A stretch of 64,000 nt of DNA, taken from positions 16,306,001-16,370,000 of the forward strand of contig OX442316.1 in assembly GCA_949358305.1 (NCBI GenBank), read 5' to 3'. The notes beneath the pieces were generated by a model, which saw only the letters and a program-made list of their open reading frames with translations, did not search any database and had not been told where the DNA came from. Each line of letters opens with the position of its first letter. Position 1 is the stretch's first letter. Of this stretch, positions 52,301-62,890 are shown piece by piece. Made by a program: the position numbers and the translations under genes. This DNA is from Strigamia acuminata. Lineage: Eukaryota; Arthropoda; Chilopoda; Geophilomorpha; Linotaeniidae.

Positions 52301-55300
52301 CCCTCAAAAAATAATTAGTATACAGCCTTAATTTTTGCTACAACAAGCCCCGAAAAAGCTTAATCCGCCGCTGCTTTGCGTCAATCAAGTGGACAATTAA
52401 TTTATTCTTAAGATGAAATAAACATACTTGTGTTGATAATAGAAAGGCCCGGATGTAGGCGAATATGGCTCCTGACAAATCTTTGTTTGGATCTGGTGCT
52501 GTGATGAAGAGGATGTAGGTGACACCAAGTAGTGGGATGAGCACTAGAAGGGCTTTGGCTGCTTTCCTGTATTTGAATAAATGTAAATAAAAAGTGGTTG
52601 GAAACAATTTTATTTGCATAGTAATTTCAGCTCATGGACATTGTGGATATTTTTGTTTTAAATTTGTACTTTCTTCTGTAGAAATCTATTGGGAGAAAAA
52701 CAATTTGGAAAATTGTCCTGCAAGAAAGAAATGAAAATCTAATGATGAGCTTTTCATACATTTTATTTCATTATTAAGAGAATTAAAACTTTTAATTGTT
52801 TGTCCCCTGCAATCCTATAAACTGTTGACAAACTAAATCATGCCTTGTGGGAATAAAACCAAAATAATTTATCACTTCATATTATTTAAATGGGGCTTAA
52901 ACCTTCAACAATGCCACATAAAAATTAGATTTGTGTTCTTGCTAACTTAGATGCACAAACAAAACAATTAAATTCCATTTTGCACCAATTAATTCTTTAT
53001 TTCTGCCACTTTTCTATTATGAAAGACAAATAAATTTTGGCACAATTTTTTTCCACACCCATGACTTGCAGAATGCAGCATCTAATGGTGCAAAAAAATA
53101 TATTTCAGCCTTGTAAAAGTTTAATATCTCTGCGTCTTCTTAAGAGAAATCAGTAAAGGGAGGAAATGCTCAGGTAGTATTTACGAGCAAATGTTTTTGA
53201 CACACCCGTTGAAATTATATTGCAATGTATTTTGAATTGTATTGGGTTTGTCTTTCCTTTCACAAATTGAACACACCTATTACATTGTAAAATACATTTT
53301 TGAGCCATATGGTGTTGTAAATACTCGCTACTTGCAAGTAACATTTGAAATTTCCCCAAGTGTGAAAATTTATTTCTCCTCTACCTTGTTTTATCTGTTC
53401 AAATCAAATACATGTCCCAAGTTTTCAATTGATTTAATGATGTAGATTTAGTTGTCTTTTTACCAAACTTTTCAAATATACTTACAGCATACAAATGGAA
53501 CATTTACTTTGCCTTAAGTGACTGCAAGTCAAAGAAATGTTCAACCACTCTAATGTACGAGTAGGCGATACCGGTAAAACTCTTGACTTGTAAACAAGCC
53601 AAGGGTTTGTGAATTTCCGGTCCTACTCGGGAATAGTGTCCCCGCGTGTACACCCACAGCACTTTAAACAAGCAGACCGACATTAAAGTAAATGGAGGTG
53701 GGGGTAAGTTTTCTTTACGTAATTTTCTAGGAGGAGTTTGTGGATTTGTTACGACCTTGTTACAGGGAAGGAAAGGGATCTAAAATCCAAAAATTAGCGT
53801 TACGTAATTTATGGACAGCCCCTTGGTGCAAATCCAGCCAATTTTGATACAAATCTGATTGCAAACCTGCAAATCACACATCCTATCGTTCAACTTGCCA
53901 ATTTGCAATATGAGTGAATGTTGGCCCACGATTTCGTGTTTCAAATTGTTTTGATATTGATATTGATGATTGATATCGAATGACAGCTACTTTCGAAAAC
54001 AAACAAAGCAGATACGATTGCAGAGATGATTAAAATGTGTTTTCGTTGTGTCAAATTTCAATAAACCTGTTTGTGTAAAAAAAAAGTAAAAAAAACATTT
54101 TGATTCTTTTTAAACAAAACCAAATAAAAGTGGGTACGCCTAACCCACACACTCAGTATCACGTTATCTCTCGAGACACCTATGCGCCCTATACTTAAAC
54201 ACTGTGCCTCATTTAAGAAGTTTTTTACTATTTGTGGCCACTTGAAGCACCTATGCCTAAACCAGTGGAATTCAAGCATTTAGAGCCCCTCGCCTCTACA
54301 TAATTAAATATTTATTTTTGATTGGAAACAAAAATGTATAAATTGAAACTCTAGCAAAACCGAGGCCCTAAAGGTGGAAACACGAGAGCGGGTAAAATTT
54401 AAAAGCTTGCTTTTACTTGATAAAGCGGCTAAAAACTCGCCCGCTTGAGCAAACACAAGCTTGCGTTTTTATTCAAAGCTTTGTTTTGAAGCGAGCTTTT
54501 ACTCACCCGCTCCGATCAAACTGAGTTTGATTTACCAGCTTCAAGCTTGCTGGTGTTTTGGTCATGTGACTTTGACAGCCAATCAGAATCGTGAGAAAAT
54601 TCTTAGAGGAGATTTTGGCGGGAATTTCTGGCTAGCTACCTAGAGTTTGCAAGTTAAGCTGATAAGCCAAAAGCGGGTCAAGTGAGCTTGTAAATGACTC
54701 CCTCTTTAAACTTGTACTAGCAAGCTTTGGAATTTTACCCGTTTCCTTATGCTTCCACCTTTAGTGTGCGTTTCTTGCGCCTGTGCGGTGATCCGCCACT
54801 GTACACACAAGAAATTCCTGCAAACACATCATGATACATCCAAGTTTTAGAACTCTGAAATAGCAATACTATACTCTGGCCATGTGTAAGTTTGGTCTAA
54901 ATCCGAGCCTTTTCTCTGGTGTAGTGATACAAGAAAATAGATCCAAACACCAGGATTGCAACCGATCTACTGAAAATAGTAAGCGAACGTTCTAAGATTT
55001 CTGGAAGAAGCAAGCAATAAACTCTGAACTATTTTTCCTGGTGGCAGCACAGAGTGAGTTATGAGGCTCGGATTTAGGCCAAACTTACACATGGCCAGAG
55101 TATAAACTATACACACTTTGCAAAGCGCAAACAAACTGCAAAATTGAAGTTTGTCTCTGTTGATATTGATGCAGTTTGTTCAAACAAAATGTCCAATACT
55201 TTAATCAACGATTTTAATCGGACAATATCGTATTTATTTACAGTATTGATTTTTAAATTGTTTAGTTCTAGACAGGCATTCACCTTAAACTTTGTTTTGA

Positions 55301-58300
55301 GAACAAAATAAAATAATAATTCCTCACAAAAGCGTGCAGATTTTTTTTTTGCTAAATTTAAGATCAATTTGTACAAACCATAAAACTATTTTAATTTGTG
55401 GCAGTGTTGGATCACTGGAGCACCGAGGCAGAAAACCATACATGTTCCTGAAACAAATGCCACTGTATGAGCTAAACTGCAATTCAAATCAATTTTACTT
55501 AATAAGAAATGCTAAATGACTAAATGAATAGAATGCCATTCCAAAATATGAAAGGGAAAAGAAATCTATTCACCAAACCAATTCAACAAACAAATCCAGA
55601 TCAATTCAATCACTCAAGATGCAAAAGTTTCATTAGGACAATGGACAATTGTATAAATTGGTGTGTGTGTGTATGTGAGAGAGAGAAAGAGAGAAAAAGA
55701 GAAACACAAGTTCATTCTACAAATGCATAACATTGCCACTGGGAAAAAGGTATCTACTTCATTGGTATACATTTCATTGCAGCAGTGCTTAGAGGCCCAG
55801 GACATTAGGGAGCCTTGAAAAGATTATAAGAGTACATATATAATATGTACATAATAAAGATTGATTTGGATGACAAATACAATATGCATTTGTTGTTTAC
55901 CAAAGGCCTTTTAACCGTTAATTGAAACCACTGAAGATAACTGATAACGGCCGAAAGCTAGATGATTGGTTGAATGTCTCTGTCCAGTGGCAATTTGATA
56001 TAGTCATACCATCATCAGCCCAAAAAAGATTGAATTTTAAAATTCTCGCCATAGGTGCATTCGGATGTACTTCATTTTAGCGACACACCATTTTAGCAAA
56101 CATGTCATTTTAGCGACACAAAAATCGCTAAAATGAGATGTTCGCTAAAGTGATGGTCACTAAAACGGCACTAATACTAACACTAATATTAATCTAACCA
56201 TATAGTTTAGGTTTAATTCCTAAGAAGGCTAACAAGGAAGGGCTGTGCCCCACCTTGACCCCCGCAAACCTAACCTTACTGGTTTTTTGGTGCAAACCAC
56301 TTTTTTGAGCCGGCTTGTCGCGGTAAATCGTGTCGCGTCGCTAAAACGTAGCAATTGCTAAAATGTCGCGTTGCTAAAACGTGTCGATTACTATTGGAAA
56401 ATTACCTAATTGTCGCTAAAACGTGATCGCTAAAATGGGACTTTTTTGTAAAAATTGCTAAAATGAGCGTCGCTAAAATGACTATAACCGGTGCATTCAA
56501 TCCTCAAAAGACAAATTGACTTATTCGTCTAAAATGACATCTCTATACGACGTTTTTACATCACATCTCTGCGACGTCAACTTCATAAGAGAAGTAAGAT
56601 TAAGTGAAATTGAAATCACGTCTTTGACTTATAGAAGTGACTTATCTCTTCTGCACCTGCTATTGGCTATAGTTACCGCACCTTGTAGGTAGCCATCTTT
56701 TTCGTTCGTGATCAATCAAGAATTCACTTCTTTAAGTGATTTAAGAAGAAGTGAATTCGTCTTTTGAAGATTGAATGCATCTATATTCATGTTCTATGCT
56801 CTCATTGCAAATTGCAGAAGTAACTATACTTGGTACTTCAGTTCTAACCAGTCTTATTGGCCCCAAGAACGCCCTGAAATATTGTCATAGCAAAACAATC
56901 TATTGTCATTTGTGTAATAAATCTAAAACCACTTTTAATTTGATAGATAGGACCATTTTTCCCAGTGAGTGTGGTGTCGGAAAACAAGAAAAGCAATTTC
57001 GGATAGTTTGCTGACAACTGCGAAATGGGGAGTCGTAAACTGTTTGCTGGAACGACATTTTCTAGTATTACAAATAGTCATCAATATCCCAAATTGCTTT
57101 AGCTATAGCCTTTCACCAAAGTTAATGACTTACCGGTATTGCTGTGATTCTGCTGAAGTGGACACTCTTAATTTGGTAATCAGAACCCACATGATTTGAA
57201 TTAGGAACAGAATGTTGATCTGAAAGGTAACAGCATCAAGTTAATGAATAACCGCAATAATGCATCGGAGTGCTCTTATTTTCACTTCCCAACAGTGTTA
57301 ATCTTAGCCACAAGAGCGACAAGGAACATTTCTCGAGAAAATTAACGTTACTTACACTTAACACCAAAAGAATAGGACAGTAGTAAACGTAATCATATGA
57401 ATGACTTTGTATCCACGGACATCTGAAAGTTGAGCAATTAATTATTACAATCATCAATATTTTCAAACCTAGACTTCCAGATCTCGCTCGTCTCATAATG
57501 TCGGTCTCGGAGATCTCGGAAAAATGAGATTTCATTATTACGAGATATAATAATATAATAATAAATGTTTCCCGTAACGTCTAAGACCTTTAACATTAGA
57601 GAGTTTGCGAGATGCATTTTTCCCTTATTTTGCTCTAAGATACACTATTTTAGTGCCATATCGTAAGGGAAAAATCTTTAGTGTATCGTTTTCAACACTA
57701 AATTAAAATATAGCGCAGCCAATCAGAATTGAGAACACTATATTGTTAGCTCCGTCCCGATCAAACACATCAGTCATAGGTACGTAAATTGAATGATAAG
57801 TGAGGCCCAAAATTGAATTTTAGGCCCAAAACCATACTTTATAGGCATAATAATGGAATTTTATGCAGAAATTTGCACATTTACGCCTCCAAATTGAATT
57901 TTTAGGCCCAAAATTACTAACTGTCAGTAATTGGCTAAAAAAGTGTAGTGATAAGGGAAATGTGCAGCCCGCAAAAACATAATTTATCATTTTTTCCTTA
58001 CACTATTTTTATACCGTATAGTCTTTAACTGTAAGGTAAAAATGCATCCCGAAACTCTCTATTCACTTTACGTTCCTTTGTGCTATAAAAGCACGTTGTA
58101 AATTTTTTTTACCCTAAAAAATGTCGGTTTCTTTCAAAAGCCCGCCTGATAGCACGTCTTGGTCTCGTACGAGATCTCGTCTCGGGACCTTCTGATCTCG
58201 TCTCGGAAAACCGAGACTTGATAACGGCCGAGATGCTGGAAGTATATTTCAAACCACTTACCCTGTTGCTGTTTGCAGCAATAGTAATTTATGGTCTTCC

Positions 58301-59393
58301 GTTTTACCAATCAGTTGTGCCTTAAGAATTACCCAAATTCCTATTACAAGCATCGGCAAACCTAAAAAAAAATAACAATAATATTTGTATAAATAACTTT
58401 ATGGTGTGTTGATTCCACAATATTTGGTTTTGCCCTAAAAGGTCTGCAAAGAAGTGCATGGCTCCCAGCCAAAAGAGAAGACAAGAAAATGCATTCTGTG
58501 TCTGATTTATTGCAATGTCTATACACACAAAAAATGCTGAGGAAAAAAACCACAGAATAACCAGAAGTAAACTAAAGAAAATAAAAAATAAAAAAAAAAG
58601 TTGCCAACACTAAATTTACAGTCCAGGAAATTTTACAGAAGTTAAAGGTCAAGTGTACTGGGTGTTCTTCATTCTGCCAATTAAAATAGGCAATAAACAA
58701 AAGAAAAAAAACACTATTTACTGATAACAAATGGTTTTTGACATTGGCACTAACATTTTGTTTATGGCGCTCTGCGTGCATGAGCAATATAGAGATAAAT
58801 GAAAAAGCCAACCCAAAAATAATGATTTTTACAATGCACAAGAACTGCACTTTGTGGAGCCCTGGGGATCGCGAAGTTGACGTTTTTTCATCATGTTACC
58901 AACATGGAAAATACAAGACATGCAATTAGTAGGCCACTGGAGGGGCTACGAGCAAATTATTATGCATGTAAAGGGCTCAGGAGCCAAAAAGATTGAGAAA
59001 TGCTGCACATTGGCCAAAGACTTAAGTAAGTAAATACTTAACCCCATCCGATGAGCATGTAGACGTAGAGTTTGACCTTTCCTGCTTGAAATGTCTTGAC
59101 AACCAAAAGATAAAGATAAAAGCCTTCTACAAACATCCAGAAGAAGTTAGTTCCTTGAAAGTATAAGAGAAGAATGACAAGGACACAAGTGCCCTACAAA
59201 TTCAATAACTGTAGTTGAATTCAATGTTTGTTTGTTTATTTTTATTTTTATTTTTTTTTGAGGATCACTTCTTACCGATTGGCTGTTGCTGAACATTCCG
59301 GGAACCAGAGCTGTGCAGATCCAGGTGAGGTTAACCAAGATGTAGGTTAGCAAGAGATTGGTGTGAAAAGTGTTCCGAAGACACCGAAGATCT
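49069..59393 (-). CDS. Class B GPCR, DH44/CRF receptor-like (gene B), 5' exons missing
   Basis: Paralogue of gene A. Seven exons on the - strand: 59393-59276, 59193-59043, 58361-58262, 57422-57356, 57219-57134, 52566-52428, 49347-49069. They encode ICL1-TM2 ([13 protein letters not shown]), TM3-TM4 ([12 protein letters not shown]), TM5, TM6 ([17 protein letters not shown]), TM7 and a C-tail ending THV, a class I PDZ motif. Exon borders and phases match gene A throughout, with GT/AG ends and no stop. The hormone domain and TM1 exons were not found between 59394 and 61560; they must lie beyond the LTR element, outside the window, or be lost. If they exist the gene spans more than 15 kb. Without them it could not bind peptide in the usual way. 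Confidence 0.86.
49963..50127. repeat. 25-bp minisatellite TAGAATGGTCTAAAATTTTC
   Basis: Seven units of TAGAATGGTCTAAAATTTTC plus CCATA or CCACA. Confidence 0.85.
50441..50830. mobile_element. MITE, TACTCTGGCC family, diverged copy
   Basis: CATGTGTAACTTGGGCCTAT at left and ATAGGCCCAAGTTACACA at right. Inside shares GGCTGAGCCTCATAACTCAC and AAGTGAAAAGGCTCAGCCAA with other copies. Confidence 0.75.
52150..52291. mobile_element. Short hAT MITE, 8-bp target duplication
   Basis: GGTCGACAACCTTTTGAGAC at the left and GAGCCGCAGGTTGCCGACCC at the right, flanked by GTCTAGGG at 52142-52149 and 52292-52299. The right end resembles widespread hAT ends beginning CAGGGGTCGGCAACC. Confidence 0.75.
52428..52566 (-). 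CDS. Gene B exon: TM6-TM7
   Basis: Acceptor ATACAG, donor GTATGT. Encodes [17 protein letters not shown] and [14 protein letters not shown]; two residues longer than gene A in ECL3 (DPNKDLSG). Confidence 0.9.
54368..54765. mobile_element. MITE with CTAAAGGTGGAAACA ends
   Basis: CTAAAGGTGGAAACACGAGA at left and CTTATGCTTCCACCTTTAG at right, with the GAGCGGGTAAAATTT / AATTTTACCCGTTTC inner pair and multiple AAGCTTGC words. Confidence 0.75.
54870..55104. mobile_element. MITE, TACTCTGGCC family, copy like 26247
   Basis: About 95% like 26247-26480, including ACACCAGGATTGCAACCGAT and AGCGAACGTTCTAAGATTTC. Two close copies 28 kb apart suggest recent activity of this subfamily. Confidence 0.82.
56063..56490 (+). 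mobile_element. Foldback element with iterated CATTTTAGCGA, copy 3
   Basis: GGATGTACTTCATTTTAGCG start and ACTATAACCG end, flanked by exact 8-bp GTGCATTC (56055-56062 and 56491-56498). Same middle as copies 1 and 2. It sits at the edge of the MITE 56492-56780. Confidence 0.88.
56492..56780. mobile_element. MITE with TGCATTCAATC ends
   Basis: TGCATTCAATCCTCAAAAGA and TCTTTTGAAGATTGAATGCA. Related partial copy at about 44333-44530 (CATTCAATCTTCAAAAAACA). Confidence 0.78.
57134..57219 (-). CDS. Gene B exon: TM5 end-ICL3
   Basis: Acceptor TTTCAG, donor GTAAGT. Encodes [17 protein letters not shown] and AESQQYR. One codon longer than gene A (SAES versus PES). Confidence 0.88.
57356..57422 (-). 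CDS. Gene B exon: ECL2-TM5 start
   Basis: Acceptor TTTCAG, donor GTAAGT. Encodes [20 protein letters not shown], same length and phase as 34607-34673. Confidence 0.88.
57423..58261 (-). other. Gene B intron with nested MITEs
   Basis: Outer inverted repeat of about 57473-58240 (CTTCCAGATCTCG / CGAGATGCTGGAAG, with many GATCTCG words), interrupted by the MITE at 57598-58060. Confidence 0.6.
57598..58060. mobile_element. MITE with AGAGAGTTTGCGAGATGCA ends
   Basis: AGAGAGTTTGCGAGATGCAT at left and ATGCATCCCGAAACTCTCT at right. Nested in an older inverted repeat inside a gene B intron. Confidence 0.78.
58262..58361 (-). CDS. Gene B exon: TM4-ECL2
   Basis: Acceptor TTTTAG, donor GTAAGT. Encodes [17 protein letters not shown], closer to the family consensus than gene A at the same place. 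Confidence 0.88.
58362..59042 (-). other. Gene B intron, 0.7 kb
   Basis: No gene or clear repeat. Short frames on either strand only. Confidence 0.5.
59043..59193 (-). CDS. Gene B exon: TM3-TM4 start
   Basis: Acceptor TTGTAG, donor GTAAGT. Encodes [24 protein letters not shown] and YMLIGWG. Same length (151 bp) as gene A. Confidence 0.9.
59276..59393 (-). CDS. Gene B exon: ICL1-TM2
   Basis: Acceptor ATTGTAG, donor GTAAGA. Encodes [13 protein letters not shown], typical of insect DH44 receptors, then [14 protein letters not shown]. Confidence 0.88.
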
Positions 59394-61559
59394 CTACAAT
59401 TACCAAAATAACATACAGATTATATTTTGCTCAAAATTTCTGACTTTGTTTGAACGATCGCAAGGTTTGTCCAGAAAAAAATTTGAAATGTTTTGTTTAT
59501 TTATTTAACCCTTGGAGGCATAAGGGTAAAATGTGTCGTTCTGGTATAAGGCATTACGGATTTATGGACAATTTTCAGTCAATTAGTTAAAGCGCCGTTT
59601 CGATTCTTGAAAGTTTGCAACTAATTTTACAGAGGGCGCTAGTTGTGAACAGTGAAAAAATATATTTTTTTTACCACTAGTGGTTGGTTTAAACACTACT
59701 GGTAAATGCGAAAAGCTGTTAACTGAAGCGCTCTTTCTAAGGCAGCAAAGCCAGCATAATAGTTTTGCTAGAGTTTTAAGGGGCAGAAAATTTGCATTTA
59801 GCATAATTAATTAAATAAATGACCAATGACTTAAAATTTCACTTGAGTTAAGGTTCAGTATGATATAAACAAAATCATAAATTTTTAGCAAAAAAAATGG
59901 ATAGGTAAAAAAATTTTCCTATTCAAGAAAGAGCTTGTCCATAAATCCGCATAACCTTATGCCTCCAAGGGTTAACATTGACATTCCTGCCCCTTAGAAA
60001 TCCCAGCATAACTATAAGTTGGCTTCTCCCAATTTTACCAAAGCGCTTCAACTCACTACTTTTCTCAGTACTTCCAGGTTTTACCAGCAGATGGCAAGTG
60101 ACATTTGTCGTCAAAGGCAGTGCCAAGCGTGACAATTTCAAAAAATACATTAAAGCGCTTTTGCTTCAATCCTTCTACATTTAATTTTTGTGTACCGAAA
60201 AAGGTTCGCTGTCGCTGTCGTTTTCAAACAAGTTAAATTTAACTCATTCAAAGTCAACCTTGAGCATGCGCAGTTCTCACTTCCACCGCCGATCTATTCG
60301 ATTTCAAAATGGACGCCAGAAAAACGTGTTTCAATCGAAATCCAAAGAATCCGCCCCACATGTGGATTATGAGAATCGGGTTTTCTAGAATCCTGTTCTC
60401 AAAAATATGACGCGATTTGCATCATTACCACCAGGGAAAATCGAGAGAATCGGTTTTCAATTTGGTATTGAATACACCTATAGTTATATACCCAACAAAA
60501 AATTCTATTACCAAACTTTCTTAGAAATTTGCAGATGCGGGCCCTTCTGAGCACAGCGCCTCGGTCTGCAAATGAGACTGCGAGAATTGAAATGATTGGC
60601 TACATGCAAGCAACTTTCCCTGCCACATTTCTGATGTCAGAGAGAGGCTTCATGTGAACACAAGTGTGAGCCAACCATTAGTCTCACAATCCATTTTGTG
60701 GTTAAGCTACTTTATCATACTTGAGTGTGAATCAAACCTTAGAGATTTCTTTAAGAGAGATAAACTACTGAAAAACTTCTTATTCAAAAGTAGCTGAAAC
60801 TCTCTATTTTGTTTGTGAAAACAAGCTTTTATGCACAGCAACAAATCAATAACTTAAACCCTTTAAAAGCTCTTCATATTTCTAAACTGAAAATACATTT
60901 CCTTTTATCAAGAACTATCATCTTGCTTTTTTGCATAAAAAAAAGTCTGAAATGCAGAAGAATAATTTACTCAACAGGAAATGTGAAAGAATATAAAAAA
61001 AAAAAAGTTTCTTCACTGAAAAAAAAATTTAATTTTTAATGGCTTTACCATATGGGATTACATGGAATTACTTAAATGACAATCCATTATCCAATTAAGC
61101 CCCAGAAAATTTTTTTTAGAGTAAGTACTGCTTGTATCCTTGAACTTTTAACTGTCTGTCCTTTGTCTTAGCAATTTTCTTTTCATCACAGCATTAGTAT
61201 TTAAATAAGTAATGCAGTATCTTAGCATGGCGCCTCCCTTAAAGTCCCATTTGCTGTAATCTTCTGTTAGATAACTTTTAACCTTAAAAGTGTGTCTTGG
61301 CTTTTAGTTTTGGAACATGACCAAACTTGTATGAAAACAAGTGGCAACCATTGTTTTTTTTGCTTCATTGATCAGCCTCAGCTAAGAAAACAAGTCAACT
61401 TTGACTTAGGATTTTAAGTGCCAAAATTGGAGCATTTTGCATTTTGCCTTTCCTATAAATTTTGTTGCGTTCCTGATGGTTCCAATTGACTTTTCACAAC
61501 AACACTAAATTTATATTTAGTCACTATGGGATTTTTCCAATTGCAAGAGATCCCGGCGT
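59394..61559. other. Upstream side of gene B, no further exon seen
   Basis: Searched by eye on the - strand for the TM1 and hormone-domain exons; none seen. It contains the piggyBac-type MITE 59505-59975 and a pair TGAACACAAGTGTGAGCCAA / CTTGAGTGTGAATCAAACC near 60655-60740. Confidence 0.5.
59505..59975. mobile_element. piggyBac-type MITE, TTAA duplication
   Basis: TTAACCCTTGGAGGCATAAG at left and CTTATGCCTCCAAGGGTTAA at right. Inner pair GGATTTATGGACAA / TTGTCCATAAATCC. TTAA plus CCC ends is the piggyBac signature. Confidence 0.87.
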
Positions 61560-62641
61560 TCACCTGTGGAAGCAGTTGAATGCCGTTTATAGGTCTTCTA
61601 TCGGGTGGGTTAGCCGTTAAGTCGGTGTCTAGGGATTTGATCTCGAATAAAGGCTAGTTTAGTTATTTTAAATCAAACAGTTAATCAATTTATTGAGCGT
61701 TAATTACAGGTTCTATTGAAGAGAATGTTAATAAGATGGGTTCTATGAGGATAAGATCGTCGGCGTAGAAGGCGACGTGCTCGAAGCAGCGCGGGACTCC
61801 TTCGGGCGGGAAAAAGCAGTGCAGAAATGGCGACTCGTCGCCGCGCAAATTCTGCGAAGTGAGAAAGGAAGCGTGAAGCCGAAAGACTTCACAAAGAGTG
61901 TCGGCTGTTAAGCCTGACAAGACGGGAAATCTTGGGTTAAACCCTAGATTGCAACGGGAGATTTCCGTTGGAGACAAGTAGTCAAACGGCGGGTACCGCC
62001 GATCGTTAAAACCTGACTGGAGATCCGCTGCAATCTGAATCGGAATCGTCGTCAACAGGTCGAGGAGCGGCGACGATGGCTCTGCAATCCTCGGCGGCTG
62101 GCTGGCGTCGATCTTCAACGGCGTGGGCGCGTTGGTCTTCGGGCGGCGGCGGGAACGACGGTGGTTTGGGCCGTCGTGCGTCGTCTTCGCGGCTCGGAAA
62201 GTGATTCGTTTGAACGTTGGTTCAAACAAATCGGGTTGAAACTTGGCAAAACTCACGAGTCACGGACAAAACAGTGTTTTTGGTTGTGAACAAAGCTGTG
62301 TCGGTGTGAACGGTATGAGTGTGATGCAAAGAGTGAGTAATAATTCGAATTATTACCCGGAATATGGCCGGAAAACGGCCAGTGCGCAGGCGTGGCGTGT
62401 GCCAAGGCACGCTTCAGCCCTAGCAACGGTGCAAAATTTGGGGATTGACTTAGCAACGCCCCAATCCAGGGCTCAAAATGCCAGGGCAGCCGTTACAGCT
62501 TCTGGGCCAATTGCCCAAAAGCGCAACAGGTGCACGGCAAAAAACACAATTCTAATGATTATGGTTAAAATATAAATAATATCTTAAAAACGTGGTAGAA
62601 AAACCTCTCCACAAATGAAGTGAACATTTGAGATCGCAACA
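61560..62641 (-). repeat. LTR of the second unclassified element
   Basis: Starts (at 62641, reading down) with TGTTGCGATCTCAAATGTTC after a polypurine tract, similar to the LTR start at 24913. AATAAA lies at 61687-61692. The far border is a guess; the LTR may end shortly after the AATAAA. Confidence 0.55.
61690..62256 (-). CDS. Hypothetical 188-codon ORF inside the LTR
   Basis: Not recognised. It begins about 385 bp into the putative LTR. Composition is protein-like and GC-rich, with a basic N-terminal part (HRRSRRRPK), then SPLLDLLTTIPIQ and a C-terminal part with CFFPPEGVPRCFEH. The TAA stop overlaps the polyadenylation signal (CTCAATAAA). No membrane segment or catalytic motif is evident. 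The LTR at 24913-25840 has no equivalent frame. It could be a real LTR-encoded protein, or the end of a different element lying next to the LTR. Confidence 0.45.
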   Translation of the reverse strand: MSFAKFQPDLFEPTFKRITFRAAKTTHDGPNHRRSRRRPKTNAPTPLKIDASQPPRIAEPSSPLLDLLTTIPIQIAADLQSGFNDRRYPPFDYLSPTEISRCNLGFNPRFPVLSGLTADTLCEVFRLHASFLTSQNLRGDESPFLHCFFPPEGVPRCFEHVAFYADDLILIEPILLTFSSIEPVINAQ

Positions 62642-62655
62642 CTTCCCCCCAATTA
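62642..62655 (-). promoter_or_regulatory. Polypurine tract of the second element
   Basis: On the - strand TTAATTGGGGGGAAG precedes the TG of the LTR, the same arrangement as at 24899-24912. Confidence 0.72.
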
Positions 62656-62890
62656 ACTTTTACAATTTCTTGTTTGTTTTTTAGTTAATTACAACACGAT
62701 AAAATTTCTTTCTAAGTTTGATATAATGATAAGTCGAATTTATTTTATATAAAAGAAAATACATGCATTAAGAAAAACATTGGCGATTAAATGATTAAAT
62801 GAAAGGAATGTACATGAAAATAAACGTTTCTCGAAAAGACTTATTTTCGGAAACAACCAGATTTGTTTCTGTTTTCTGGCCGTCATCGGC

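Larger units (their letters stand above)
49348..52427 (-). other. Gene B intron, 3.1 kb
   Basis: Holds a minisatellite and two MITEs (separate entries). 50836-52149 has no recognised feature. Confidence 0.65.
52567..57133 (-). other. Gene B intron, 4.6 kb
   Basis: Holds four repeat elements (separate entries). A purine-rich tract GAGAGAGAAAGAGAG follows a short GT run near 55662-55705. 52567-54367 and 55106-56050 have no recognised gene. Confidence 0.65.

Noticed and set aside
61596-61650. tRNA-like text GGGTTAGCCGTTAAG ... GATTTGATCTCGAATA
   Set aside because: Box B is imperfect and no acceptor or anticodon stem can be drawn.
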